Shown here: in pieces, positions 44,925 through 54,020 of the stretch
Layout: every line of letters starts with the position of its first letter
Numbering within the stretch: position 1 is the first letter of the stretch
From: Pantoea eucalypti
GTDB taxonomy: Bacteria > Pseudomonadota > Gammaproteobacteria > Enterobacterales > Enterobacteriaceae
DNA length: 64,000 nt
NCBI RefSeq assembly: GCF_009646115.1
Contig: NZ_CP045720.1
Span: 3,971,996 to 4,035,995 of the forward strand
Reading direction: 5' to 3'
Program-made: the position numbers and the translations under genes
Notes under the pieces: model-generated
Seen by the model: only the letters and a program-made list of their open reading frames with translations
What the model was told of the DNA's origin: nothing
Databases searched by the model: none

Positions 44925-45848
44925 ATGAGTATTCGTATAATCCCGCAGGATCCGCTGGAGAAAGGCGAAAAAACAACGGAGGAGATGATTCCGCCGTTAC
45001 TTTTTCCACGGTTGAAAAATTTATACAGCCGTCGTGCCGCGCGACTTCGCGATCTTGCGGCGAAAAATCCACTCGGCGATTATCTGCGCTTTGCGGCGGT
45101 GATCGCTGAAGCGCAGGAAATTGTGCTGTATGACCATCCTCTGCATCTCGATCTGCATGCCCGACTGACGCAGAGCGCCAGCGAGGGCAAGCCACCGCTG
45201 AACATCCATACTCTGCCGCGCGATCCACACTGGCAACGGCTGCTGCACTCGCTGATTGCTGAGCTGAAGCCGGAGATGAGCGGTCAGGCGCTGGCGGTGC
45301 TGGAGAATCTGGAGAAGGCCTCAGCCACAGAGCTGGAGACACTGGCCGGTGCGCTGTTTACCGGCGAGTATGCACAGGTGAGCAACGATAAAGCGCCCTT
45401 TATCTGGGCAGCACTCTCGCTCTACTGGGCGCAGATGGCAGCCCTGATACCCGGTAAGGCACACGCTGAAATGGGGAATCAGCGTCAGTTCTGTCCGGTC
45501 TGCGCCAGTATGCCGGTCGCCAGCATCGTTCATATGGGCAGTCATGAAAGCGCGCGTTATCTGCACTGCAATCTGTGCGAAAGTGAATGGCATGTCGTGG
45601 GCAGCAAATGTACCCAGTGCGAACAGTCCCGTGACCTGCACTACTGGTCGCTCAGCAGCGAGAAAGCAGCCGTGAAGGCGGAAAGCTGTGGCGACTGCGG
45701 CACCTATCTGAAGATGCTCTATCAGGAGAACGATCCGGCCATTGAACCGGTGGCCGATGACCTGGCGTCGCTGATACTGGATGCAAAAATGGAGCAGGAA
45801 GGCTTCGCGCGCAGCAGTCTCAATCCTTTTATGTTTCCTGGCGAATAG
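44925..45848 (+). CDS. fdhE: formate dehydrogenase accessory protein FdhE
   Basis: 307-residue cytosolic protein needed for assembly of respiratory formate dehydrogenases. Four Cys-x-x-Cys motifs ([32 protein letters not shown]) form the rubredoxin-like iron sites of the family. It is the last gene of fdoGHI-fdhE in E. coli and remains intact here although the enzyme genes are gone. yibF follows 21 bp downstream. Confidence 0.95.
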   Translation: MSIRIIPQDPLEKGEKTTEEMIPPLLFPRLKNLYSRRAARLRDLAAKNPLGDYLRFAAVIAEAQEIVLYDHPLHLDLHARLTQSASEGKPPLNIHTLPRDPHWQRLLHSLIAELKPEMSGQALAVLENLEKASATELETLAGALFTGEYAQVSNDKAPFIWAALSLYWAQMAALIPGKAHAEMGNQRQFCPVCASMPVASIVHMGSHESARYLHCNLCESEWHVVGSKCTQCEQSRDLHYWSLSSEKAAVKAESCGDCGTYLKMLYQENDPAIEPVADDLASLILDAKMEQEGFARSSLNPFMFPGE

Positions 45849-45869
45849 TCACTGAATCCGGAGAACCTG

Positions 45870-46481
45870 ATGAAACTGATTGGCAGCTATACCAGCCCGT
45901 TTGTGCGTAAGATTTCGATTATCCTGTTGGAAAAAGGCATCACGTTTGAATTCGTTAATGCATCGCCTTACAGCGATGACAGTCACGTGCCGCACTACAA
46001 TCCGCTGGGCAAAGTTCCGGCGCTGGTCGCTGACGATAAGCAAATCTGGTTCGACTCCAGCATCATCGCGGAATTTCTGGAACTGCGCGGTGAGGAGCCG
46101 GCCCTGTTGCCTGCCGATCCGCTTAAGTCGCTCAACATCCGTCAGCTGGAGAAGCTGGCAGATGGCGTCAGCGATGCTGCGCTGGTGATTGTTCGCGAGC
46201 AGATGCGTCCGGGTAATTTGCAGTCCGAAGAGGTCCTGCTGCGTAACCGTGAAAAGATTAAGCGCAGCCTCGACATGCTGGAAGCCGTGGCCGCTGAAGG
46301 AAAATGGCTGAACAACGGCCAGCTCAGTCTGGCGGATATCGCCACCGGCTGCATGATCGGCTATCTCAATTTCCGCCGCGTGGTGCCAAACTGGTGTGTC
46401 GAACGACCGGCGCTGGTGAAGCTGGCGGAAACGCTGTTTCAGCGCGAGAGCTTTGCGCGGACAACGCCGCCTGCGGCGTGA
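45870..46481 (+). CDS. yibF: glutathione S-transferase homologue YibF
   Basis: 203 residues; thioredoxin-like N-terminal domain ([20 protein letters not shown], with the Ser9-type active site) and an alpha-helical C-terminal domain ([20 protein letters not shown]). It closely resembles E. coli YibF; a real conjugating activity is not known. In E. coli its neighbours are selA-selB and rhsA; here they are fdhE and a toxin island. Confidence 0.93.
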   Translation: MKLIGSYTSPFVRKISIILLEKGITFEFVNASPYSDDSHVPHYNPLGKVPALVADDKQIWFDSSIIAEFLELRGEEPALLPADPLKSLNIRQLEKLADGVSDAALVIVREQMRPGNLQSEEVLLRNREKIKRSLDMLEAVAAEGKWLNNGQLSLADIATGCMIGYLNFRRVVPNWCVERPALVKLAETLFQRESFARTTPPAA

Positions 46482-46617
46482 TGGGTGCTGTAGCTGGCAG
46501 GTGGCTGGATTCAAAGATGCGGTTTTGGGGCTAATTGTCTAATCCAGCTCTGAAGCGCGCCGTTCTTTCTGAGGACGTCCTTATATCTGACTTTCTGAGA
46601 CACAAGTAACTGGCTGA

Positions 46618-46917
46618 CTATCTTTGATAGCGGCCTGTTATTTTTTGGGATGTATGCAGTATACGCAGAATACGAACCCCATCTGTTTCAGCCACATAGA
46701 GAATGATAAAGGGAAAGCGTGGGACTGCCAGCTTACGCTGTTTTTCTGTGCTGACTTTCGTGCCCGCCAGGGGGTTTTCGCTAAGCAGACTGGCCATACG
46801 GATAAACTTAACGTCTGTTGCACTGGCTACCCGTACGCCAGCCTCACGATACAGATAACGAAATATCGTCTCCCTGTCCGCCTGCGCCTGTTTTTCCCAT
46901 TGAACGGCTGATATCAC
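46618..46917 (-). CDS. type II toxin of the RelE/ParE superfamily
   Basis: 99 residues with the ParE/RelE fold pattern: N-terminal helices (QAQADRETIFRYLYREAG), then beta strands (RKLAVPRFPFIILYVAE, VRILRILHTSQKITG). The C-terminal ILRILHTSQKI is typical of ParE-like members, and target (gyrase or ribosome-bound mRNA) cannot be decided. The start overlaps the antitoxin stop by 4 nt (ATGA), so the antitoxin is translated first. Located in the accessory island between yibF and glyS. Confidence 0.85.
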   Translation of the reverse strand: MISAVQWEKQAQADRETIFRYLYREAGVRVASATDVKFIRMASLLSENPLAGTKVSTEKQRKLAVPRFPFIILYVAETDGVRILRILHTSQKITGRYQR

Positions 46918-47198
46918 AATGTTCCCCGCGCGGCCTGCGCTTTCAGCTCTTCCATGCGGGCATTCATTTCATCGTTACTGATGAACTCACTTTCACCGGC
47001 ATCATAACGACTGAACGCCGCCGTTATTTGCTCTTCCAGCCATGCATCATGTTTACCCTCCTGATATTGCCGCTCTTCAGCAGCCAGCTCTTCCGCTCGC
47101 TGACGCATAACCTCAGTCAGCGTCTTCTTCTGGCGCTCGGCTGCCCGCATGGCGAGTCGTTTAACGTCGTCATCGATTCTGAAGTGGATAGTGCTCAT
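46914..47198 (-). CDS. type II antitoxin, RelB/DinJ-like ribbon-helix-helix
   Basis: 94 residues: an N-terminal ribbon-helix-helix (MSTIHFRIDDDVKRLAMRAA, KTLTEVMRQRAEELA) and an acidic, extended C-terminus (QEGKHDAWLEEQITAAFSRY) that would wrap the toxin. The ATG at 47196-47198 was chosen because upstream residues are Met/Thr-rich translated leader. It represses its own operon if it acts like relatives. Coupled to the downstream toxin by a 4-nt overlap. Confidence 0.85.
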   Translation of the reverse strand: MSTIHFRIDDDVKRLAMRAAERQKKTLTEVMRQRAEELAAEERQYQEGKHDAWLEEQITAAFSRYDAGESEFISNDEMNARMEELKAQAARGTL

Positions 47199-47582
47199 GG
47201 CCGGACTCTCGTGTGGTGTCATTTGTGTTGTCATCATGCCTGTCATCCCTTTCTCTGTCATCCCCATTCCACTCTTATAGTGATGCCGACAATAGTGATG
47301 CCGAAAATCACCACGCTATTATGAATAAGCGGCTGATTGCAGTTGCTGAAAAGAATATTGAGAAGAAGATGTAAACGAAATGGCAAAGTGAAAAATAATT
47401 CGTTTGCCAGAGACGCCTCGCAATCTATTACTTAGCGTTCAGCAGACTTACGAAGCAGACGATATATATGTGAACAGAAGAAAACAGTAAAGGAAGAACG
47501 TAACGAGAGACTTTTAGCGCGGACTGAAGGTGGTGGAACACCAACAGCCCGCTGACCACAACTAACTGAATCGGAGTTAATT
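47199..47582. other. intergenic region between the toxin-antitoxin pair and the symE-like gene
   Basis: 384 bp with divergent genes at its ends, so it holds both promoters. The last 60 bp before the symE-like start look like the conserved leader of such genes (purine-rich, GGAG 6 nt before the ATG). An antisense SymR-type RNA would overlap this leader; I cannot confirm one. Confidence 0.35.
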
Positions 47583-47812
47583 ATGGCTGGAAGAGATTCT
47601 ACGTCAGAACCCGCTGTACCCCAAGCACGTAAAAGCGTCGTCGGTTACCGCCCCAACGGCGGCAGACCGAATCCATTACCTCAACTGACCATCAAAGGAC
47701 GATGGCTGGAGCAGTGGGGATTCGTCAAAGGCCAGCCAGCCAGTCAGCCAGTCAGCCAGTCAGCATTATCGCCGAACAGGGCCAACTGATTATCCGGCTG
47801 GCTAAGGAGTGA
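47583..47812 (+). pseudogene. SymE-like toxin gene, out of frame through an octanucleotide repeat
   Basis: The first 50 residues have the SymE family core (VGYRPNGGRPNPLPQLTIKG, RWLEQWGFVKG). At codon 50 the frame enters a gccagtca tract and then reads 19 unrelated residues to a stop at 47787-47789. In another frame the normal C-terminus (PVSIIAEQGQLIIRLAKE) continues to a TGA at 47810-47812. Relative to the family sequence the tract inserts 20 nt; loss of one 8-bp unit would leave a 12-nt insertion and restore the frame. SymE of E. coli is an SOS-induced AbrB-fold toxin controlled by antisense SymR. This copy is off as it stands, possibly reversibly. Confidence 0.75.
47739..47762 (+). repeat. 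three tandem copies of gccagtca inside the symE-like gene
   Basis: Exact 8-bp units at 47739-47746, 47747-47754 and 47755-47762, preceded by the related gccagcca (47731-47738). Because 8 is not a multiple of 3, a slip of one unit changes the reading frame of the host gene. Confidence 0.92.
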
Positions 47813-47821
47813 TCGGCAGGT

Positions 47822-47852
47822 AAAAAAATCCCGGCATTTAAAGGCCGGGATT
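47822..47852 (-). terminator. terminator at the end of the CDI remnants
   Basis: aatcccggc / gccgggatt with an 8-nt loop; on the minus strand it is followed by a run of seven U residues, so it terminates leftward transcription from the cdi fragments. Confidence 0.75.
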
Positions 47853-47862
47853 GAGTGTTTAT

Positions 47863-48552
47863 TCAGGTGGGAATTTCTGCTTTTTTCTTTTCTTTAACCA
47901 CATTTTTATACAGATTCTGATACCCAGGATAAGGCCACCGACCTATCCAGATTTAAAGAAAGATGCAAAAAAATCATTCCAACTTAACGCTGCTCACCTA
48001 ATTGAATTGATTTATTAAAGAAATATTGAGCTTTAGAATCACTTAAATCCATTGGTGTTCTCAAGCCGCCTATAGCATCTTTAGGGCCAGGAACATATTT
48101 ACTGTCTTCAAATAAATAAGCCAGATCAGCCGTATTCTGCTCCGCAATCGGTGTTTCCGTAATACTTCCATCCGTATTCAGCGCGCCTTCAATATTCTCC
48201 GTATGGCTTGCTACTTGCTCACCAGATCTAGCTGGCGTAACTAACGACGTCCCTTTATTTTCATCCTGAACTGGATTTACCAGTTTGCCAATGTTTTCTG
48301 TGCCTGCAAGTTGAGCACCACCAGTATTTAAATGGGCATACTAATCCTGCAACGAACTCAGATACTTCCCAATAATCTCATCGTTATCCATTATCTACAG
48401 GGTGACAAGACGCTCCAGTCATTGGAGGGCATTTTATCAGCTACATCTTTAATGGCCAGTCCGGCAGGCCCTGCTTTTACCCCGATTTCCAGCAACTGCT
48501 CTGCGACCTTTTTCCGGCAGGAATATAGTGTAGTGCAACTAATGCAAGATTA
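47863..48552 (-). pseudogene. decayed CdiA C-terminal fragment (orphan toxin tail)
   Basis: On the minus strand three pieces in different frames read like the region before and within a CdiA toxin domain: KKVAEQLLEIGVKAGPAGLA (48440-48550), then after a frame change MDNDEIIGKYLSSLQD, a TAG stop (48341-48343), and in the same frame YAHLNTGGAQLAGTENIGKL through NTADLAYLFEDSKYVPGPKD to FFNKSIQLGEQR with a stop at 47984-47986. A further piece in a third frame (RWPYPGYQNLYKNVVKEKKK) may be the old C-terminus at 47863. At least two frameshifts and one nonsense codon; no start. It begins 5 bp after the immunity gene, as in orphan cdiA-CT/cdiI arrays. Confidence 0.7.
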
Positions 48553-48556
48553 CTTT

Positions 48557-49018
48557 TTAATTGCAAAGAACTACAATTAACCATGCTGTATAAGCCAGTC
48601 TTGATAGCCAGAGAAAAATCGAGCCAAAGGATAGATCTGTTTTTGTCAAAAAAACCTTTATGAAATAAAAGGGGCTTTTATCATCAGTAAATCCTTGGTG
48701 GAAATACTTCCCGTACAATGCAAAAAGAAAAAATGCAAGTCCTCCGGAAAAATTAGACATTAACAATAATTCATCCGCCCCCCTTCGATACTCCGCTATC
48801 GCTGCAGACATATATCCAAGAACAAGAAAAACCAATGCACAGTTTGATAAAGCATCCCGTTTAAAAAACATATAATTGAAATAAAGCATGGAGTCCTTAC
48901 CTACCTTAGCGCCACCAAGATTTTTATAAACAAAAATAAAAAAACAACCACCCCATAACAATAAAAAACATAACAACATAAAGGATGAAACATTGAAAAT
49001 AATATCATTCGAAATCAT
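48557..49018 (-). CDS. candidate CdiI-type immunity protein, membrane protein
   Basis: 153 residues starting MISNDIIFNVSSFMLLCFLL with about four hydrophobic helices (near 9-33, 60-75, 85-105 and 135-152). I do not recognise the family. The call rests on context: the ATG (49016-49018) overlaps the reconstructed end of the upstream CdiA toxin tail by 14 nt, the arrangement expected for a toxin and its cognate immunity gene. Low GC relative to neighbours fits transfer. A membrane immunity protein would suit a membrane-acting (ionophore) toxin. An upstream in-frame ATG at 49045 is less likely. Confidence 0.6.
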   Translation of the reverse strand: MISNDIIFNVSSFMLLCFLLLWGGCFFIFVYKNLGGAKVGKDSMLYFNYMFFKRDALSNCALVFLVLGYMSAAIAEYRRGADELLLMSNFSGGLAFFLFALYGKYFHQGFTDDKSPFYFIKVFLTKTDLSFGSIFLWLSRLAYTAWLIVVLCN

Positions 49019-49737
49019 AGCGGTATATTTCCTTAGTGGAGTCACCGTTCATATCTATTTTTTTATCATAGGAATCAATAGCAGAACCTGTAAAACCAAT
49101 TCCCAGTCCAGTAGAAAACGAAATACCAATGCCATCTTTCCCGCCAGACATTTCCTACAGAACCGGGACCAAAACCGACGCTAGTTGAATAATCACGATT
49201 TAAGTCTCCAAACAATCCCGGGAAATATGGACCAAAGTCAATACCGATTGAAGCTCCAGCCTTAATACCAAATTCTTTAGTGTATCCTGTAGAAATAGAG
49301 AAGTAATCATTATTAATCTCATATCCTCTTTTCAAAGCAAGTCCCACGCCACCTGAAACTTCAACTTTTCCATTAGGTTTAACCTTATATTCAGTCCCCC
49401 AGGAAGGCCCTTCACCAATAGCAACATGATTCATCCCTTCCTGAATTTTTTCTGGTGTCAGATTATTGTCCTTGCCATACTGATTCCACGAGCCTACGGT
49501 CAGTCCGTAATCATTTGTTCCTGATGACAACATGCTGTTCCAGCCATCATTGAGCGAGTTATTCTCAATCGCATTTTCCCCCGCCTGAGCACCCGCCACA
49601 ACATCCGCCGTACTGTCACCCACGACTCCACCCGCAAGTCTCGCCGCCAGCGTCCCCAGAGCGCTGATCGTCTGCCGCTGCTCTTCGCTCAGGTCGTCAC
49701 GCTTAACCCCCGGATTTACGAAAAAGCATACGTATAC
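49005..49737 (-). pseudogene. CdiA C-terminal fragment with VENN-type pretoxin motif, frameshifted
   Basis: The minus strand reads [20 protein letters not shown], then [14 protein letters not shown] and ENAIENNSL, the usual pretoxin/VENN boundary of CdiA, followed by a variable toxin region rich in Gly ([31 protein letters not shown]). The frame is lost at 49151-49153 (AAA in GTAGGAAATG). With one A removed it continues [20 protein letters not shown] to RYDFE and stops at 49005. The 5' part of the gene is missing (in-frame stop at 49738-49740), so there is no start, signal or hemagglutinin-repeat region: an orphan module. The toxin type is not recognised. Confidence 0.75.
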
Positions 49738-49766
49738 TCAGGCTATCCCGGCCCAAAAAATTCCAT

Positions 49767-49796
49767 AAAAAAAAGGGACGATTGCTCGTCCCTTTT
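49767..49796 (-). terminator. rho-independent terminator of glyQS
   Basis: aaaagggacg / cgtccctttt with a 6-nt loop; on the minus strand followed by a U run. It lies 17 bp after the glyS stop. Confidence 0.9.
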
Positions 49797-49813
49797 CCGC
49801 ACCGCTAATCACA

Positions 49814-51883
49814 TTACTGCAGCAGCGAGATATCCGCGACCTGCAGGAACAGCTCTCGCAGTTTTGACAGCAGCGTCAGGCGATTGACCCGCACCGCCTG
49901 ATCGTCGGCGTTAACCATCACTTTATCGAAGAAGTTATCTACCGCAGTACGCAGTTGAGCCAGTTCGACCAGCGCATCCTGATAGCGGCCTTCCGCGAAG
50001 TAAGGCTGCAGCTTGCTGCTCAGCGCGGTGACAAAGGTCGCCAGCTGGATCTCTTCGTTCTCTTTCAGCAGCGACGCCTGCACGCTCTCATTCAGCGTTT
50101 CGGTCGATTTCGCCAGAATGTTAGAGACGCGCTTGTTCGCCGCCGCCAGTGCTGAGGCTGCTTCCAGCGTACGGAAGTGCGACACCGCTTTCATGCGTGC
50201 ATCAAAGTCAGCCGGACGAGTCGGACGACGCGCCAGAACGGCCTGCAGCGTGTCGATGCTGTGACCCTCTTCCTGATACCAGGTGCGGAAGCGACCCAGC
50301 ATAAAGTCGATCACATCATCGACCACGCGGGCGTTGCTCAGCTTGCTGCCATACAGACGCACCGCTTCGTCAGTCAGCGTTTGCAGATCGAGCGGCAGGT
50401 TTTTCTCAACGATGATACGCAGCACGCCCAGCGCCGCACGACGCAGTGCGAACGGATCCTTGTCGCCTTTTGGATGCTGACCGATGCCAAAAATACCGGC
50501 CAGCGTATCCATTTTGTCAGCAATCGCCAGCGCACAGGCAACCGGGCTTGACGGCAGATCATCACCGGCAAAGCGCGGCTGGTACTGCTCGTTCAGCGCG
50601 ACCGCCACATCTTCTGCTTCGCCGTCGTGACGCGCATAGTGCATGCCCATCACGCCCTGCGTGTCGGTGAACTCAAAGACCATGTTGGTCATCAGGTCAC
50701 ACTTCGACAGCAGGCCTGCGCGGGTGGCGTGATTCACATCGGCGCCAATTTCACCGGCAATCCAGCCCGCCAGAGCCTGAATGCGGTCGGTTTTATCGCG
50801 CAGCGTGCCCAGCTCTTTCTGGAACAGGACGGTTTCCAGACGCGGCAGATGATCTTCCAGACGCTTTTTGCGGTCGGTGTTAAAGAAGAACTCCGCATCG
50901 GCCAGGCGTGGACGTACCACTTTTTCGTTGCCGGAGATGATCTGGCGTGGTTCGCTGGACTCGATGTTGGTGACGAAAATGAAGTTCGGCATCAGATTGC
51001 CGTCATTGTCATACACCGGGAAATATTTCTGATCGCCTTTCATGGTGTAGACCAGCGCTTCCGCAGGCACCTTGAGGAATTTCTCTTCAAAGGTCGCGGT
51101 CAGTACCACCGGCCACTCCACCAGCGAGGTCACCTCTTCCAGCAGGCTGTCGCTGATATCGGCGTTGCCGCCTAAGCGACGTGCGGCTGCTTCTGCATCG
51201 GCTTTAATCATCGCTTTGCGAACCTGATAGTCTGCAATGACCTGGCCGCGTTTTTCCAGCACATCAGGGTACTGATCGGCGTTGTCGAGCGTGATTTCGC
51301 TTTCACCCATAAAGCGGTGACCGCGAATAACCCGGTCTGACTTAATGCCCAGAATGGTGCCAGGGATCAGTTCATCGCCCAGCAGCATCGTCACAGTGTG
51401 AACCGGACGAACGAATTGCACATCGCTGTCGCCCCAGCGCATCAGTTTGGGCACTGGCAGCTTGCTGAGTGCGGTCGCAATCATCGCAGGGAGCAGCGCC
51501 TGAGCGGCTTCGCCTTTGACCTGAGCGCGGTAAACCAGCCATTCGCCTTTATCTGTGGCGAGGCGTTCAGCCTGATCGACAGTAATGCCGTTACCACGCG
51601 CCCAGCCTTCGGCGGCTTTGGTGGCGTTGCCATCAGCATCAAACGCTGCGGAAACAGCCGGACCGCGCTTCTCCACTTCCCGATCGGGTTGTGAGGCGCT
51701 CAGGTTTGCCACTTTCAGTGCCAGACGACGCGGTGCAGCAAACCAGCTGACCTCGCCGTGGCTCAGGTTGGCGGCATCCAGTTCAGCGGTGACCTGCGCG
51801 GCAAAGGCTTCTGCCAGGCTGCGCAGGGCTTTTGGTGGCAGCTCTTCGGTGCCGATCTCCACCAGGAAGGTTTGTTCAGTCAT
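49814..51883 (-). CDS. glyS: glycine--tRNA ligase beta subunit GlyS
   Basis: 689 residues, the same as E. coli GlyS. Binds and positions tRNA-Gly for the alpha2-beta2 synthetase; conserved features include [20 protein letters not shown] at the start, an HD-like domain ([13 protein letters not shown]) and the C-terminal anticodon-binding DALR-type part ([18 protein letters not shown]). It follows glyQ by 9 bp in one operon. Confidence 0.97.
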   Translation of the reverse strand: MTEQTFLVEIGTEELPPKALRSLAEAFAAQVTAELDAANLSHGEVSWFAAPRRLALKVANLSASQPDREVEKRGPAVSAAFDADGNATKAAEGWARGNGITVDQAERLATDKGEWLVYRAQVKGEAAQALLPAMIATALSKLPVPKLMRWGDSDVQFVRPVHTVTMLLGDELIPGTILGIKSDRVIRGHRFMGESEITLDNADQYPDVLEKRGQVIADYQVRKAMIKADAEAAARRLGGNADISDSLLEEVTSLVEWPVVLTATFEEKFLKVPAEALVYTMKGDQKYFPVYDNDGNLMPNFIFVTNIESSEPRQIISGNEKVVRPRLADAEFFFNTDRKKRLEDHLPRLETVLFQKELGTLRDKTDRIQALAGWIAGEIGADVNHATRAGLLSKCDLMTNMVFEFTDTQGVMGMHYARHDGEAEDVAVALNEQYQPRFAGDDLPSSPVACALAIADKMDTLAGIFGIGQHPKGDKDPFALRRAALGVLRIIVEKNLPLDLQTLTDEAVRLYGSKLSNARVVDDVIDFMLGRFRTWYQEEGHSIDTLQAVLARRPTRPADFDARMKAVSHFRTLEAASALAAANKRVSNILAKSTETLNESVQASLLKENEEIQLATFVTALSSKLQPYFAEGRYQDALVELAQLRTAVDNFFDKVMVNADDQAVRVNRLTLLSKLRELFLQVADISLLQ

Positions 51884-51892
51884 GGCTGCCTC

Positions 51893-52804
51893 TTACTTTT
51901 TGTTATTGCACATCGGGAAGCCCATTGCCTCGCGAGAGGCGTAGTAAGCTTCAGCCACGGCTTTGGTCAGGGTACGAATGCGCAGAATATAGCGCTGACG
52001 CTCTGTTACCGAGATCGCTTTGCGGGCATCCAGCAGGTTGAAGCTGTGTGCCGCTTTCAGAATGCGTTCGTAGGCGGGCAGTGGCAGCGGTTTTTCCAGC
52101 GCCAGCAGATGCTGCGCCTCTTTCTCGTACTGCTCGAAGCAGGTAAAGAGGAAATCGACGTCGGCGTATTCGAAGTTATAGGTGGATTGCTCCACTTCGT
52201 TCTGATGGAACACATCGCCGTAGGTGGTTTTGCCCAGCGGGCCGTCGCTCCAGACCAGATCGTAAACGCTGTCGACGCCCTGGATATACATCGCCAGACG
52301 CTCCAGGCCGTAGGTAATCTCGCCGGTCACCGGCTTACACTCCAGGCCGCCAACCTGCTGGAAGTAGGTGAACTGCGTCACTTCCATGCCGTTGAGCCAC
52401 ACTTCCCAGCCGAGTCCCCAGGCACCCAGCGTCGGGTTTTCCCAGTTATCTTCCACGAAGCGAATGTCATGCACCGTCGGATCCATACCCAGCTCTTTCA
52501 GCGAGCCGAGATAGAGCTCCTGAATGTTGTCCGGTGACGGTTTGATGATCACCTGGAACTGGTAATAGTGCTGCAGACGGTTCGGGTTTTCACCGTAGCG
52601 ACCATCGGTTGGACGGCGTGATGGCTGCACGTAGGCGGCGGCGATCGGCTCCGGGCCGAGTGCGCGCAGGCAGGTCATCGGGTGTGAAGTGCCAGCGCCC
52701 ACTTCCATGTCCAGCGGTTGGACAATGGTGCAGCCCTGACGCGCCCAGTAATCCTGCAAGGTCAGGATCAGCCCCTGAAAGGTTTTGGTATCAAACTTTT
52801 GCAT
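51893..52804 (-). CDS. glyQ: glycine--tRNA ligase alpha subunit GlyQ
   Basis: 303 residues, the same as E. coli; carries the class II catalytic core that makes glycyl-adenylate ([40 protein letters not shown]). First gene of glyQS and divergent from wecH with 220 bp between starts. Confidence 0.97.
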   Translation of the reverse strand: MQKFDTKTFQGLILTLQDYWARQGCTIVQPLDMEVGAGTSHPMTCLRALGPEPIAAAYVQPSRRPTDGRYGENPNRLQHYYQFQVIIKPSPDNIQELYLGSLKELGMDPTVHDIRFVEDNWENPTLGAWGLGWEVWLNGMEVTQFTYFQQVGGLECKPVTGEITYGLERLAMYIQGVDSVYDLVWSDGPLGKTTYGDVFHQNEVEQSTYNFEYADVDFLFTCFEQYEKEAQHLLALEKPLPLPAYERILKAAHSFNLLDARKAISVTERQRYILRIRTLTKAVAEAYYASREAMGFPMCNNKK

Positions 52805-53024
52805 GTTGAGTGTGCACGCGCTTCGGTTAGATTAAAAAAAGAGGCCGACAGTATACCCTTTGACCGCGCGATGTGCAGCCGTAAATCCCAGGCGCAACCG
52901 GCACGTTTTCGCAGTGATTCAGGGCGCTGGCATACAGATGCCTCTGAATCCTGTTGGCAGCAGTTGTTGCTCTGGTCGCATTTGACTACCCTTTGGCGCA
53001 CGGAGCGATGCGCAAGAGGACGCC

Positions 53025-54020
53025 ATGCCGCAGAAGATTTACTGGATAGACAATTTACGCGCGGTCGCCTGCCTGATGGTGATCGTGATTCACACCACCA
53101 CCTGGTATATCACCGGGCCGATGGCGGTGACGGGCACCACCTGGGATGTGGCAAATCTGCTGAACTCGGCATCACGCGTCTGCGTTCCGCTGTTCTTTAT
53201 GATCTCCGGCTATCTGTTTTTCGGCGAACGCAGCGCCCAGCCGCGCCACATGGTCAGGCTGGTGCTCTGTCTGCTGTTCTACAGCGCGGTTTCGCTGGCC
53301 TATATCACCTGGCTGACGCCAATCAGCGAAGGACGGTCGATCCTGAAGATGCTGCAGAAGCCGGTGTTCTATCACCTGTGGTTCTTCTTTGCGCTAATTG
53401 GCATCTATCTGATGTCGCCGCTGATTCAGGTAAAAAATGTGCAGGCGCGTTATGTGGCGCTACTGGTGCTGGTGCTGGCGGTGCTCGCCAACCCCAATAC
53501 GGTCAGTCAGTCGCTGGGCCCGTTTCATTTCCTGCCGGTTAACCTCTATGTCAGCGGTGACAGCATTTACTACCTGCTCTATGCACTGCTGGGACGGGCG
53601 ATTGGCACCATGGATACGACCCGGCGCGGCCTGACGCCGCTGGCTACCGGACTGTTTATCGCCTGTGTGATTGGTATTACGCTGGGGACGAAAAAGGCGC
53701 TGATCGTCAACGGCGCGTTTAACGATACCTGGTATCTTTACTGCGGACCGCTGGTGTTTATCGCCGCCATCAGCCTGCTGATCGTGTTTAAAAACAGCCT
53801 GAACCAGCGCACTCTTCCCGGTTTAACGCTGATTGCCCGTTATTCACTGCCAATCTACGGCTTTCACGCGCTCTTCATTCACTATCTGCGCACGCATCAC
53901 TACGATGATATGTCGCGTCCCTGGCTCGACCTGCCCTGGGTGTTTGGGCTGACGCTGGGCGGCAGCCTGCTGCTGGGAATGGCACTGAAACGCGTCGATA
54001 CCCGTCATTTCGTCAGCTGA
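53025..54020 (+). CDS. wecH: O-acetyltransferase WecH (YiaH)
   Basis: 331-residue acyltransferase family 3 membrane protein with about ten helices; E. coli WecH O-acetylates enterobacterial common antigen. The N-terminal IYWIDNLRAVACLMVIVIHT carries the catalytic His, and SRVCVPLFFMISGYL is the second family signature. Position divergent from glyQS is as in E. coli. Its 3' end overlaps the convergent regulator gene by 16 nt. Confidence 0.92.
   Translation: MPQKIYWIDNLRAVACLMVIVIHTTTWYITGPMAVTGTTWDVANLLNSASRVCVPLFFMISGYLFFGERSAQPRHMVRLVLCLLFYSAVSLAYITWLTPISEGRSILKMLQKPVFYHLWFFFALIGIYLMSPLIQVKNVQARYVALLVLVLAVLANPNTVSQSLGPFHFLPVNLYVSGDSIYYLLYALLGRAIGTMDTTRRGLTPLATGLFIACVIGITLGTKKALIVNGAFNDTWYLYCGPLVFIAAISLLIVFKNSLNQRTLPGLTLIARYSLPIYGFHALFIHYLRTHHYDDMSRPWLDLPWVFGLTLGGSLLLGMALKRVDTRHFVS

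Noticed and set aside
48332..48580. 82-codon plus-strand frame in the CDI region
   Set aside because: Antisense to CdiA-CT remnants that read as protein on the minus strand.
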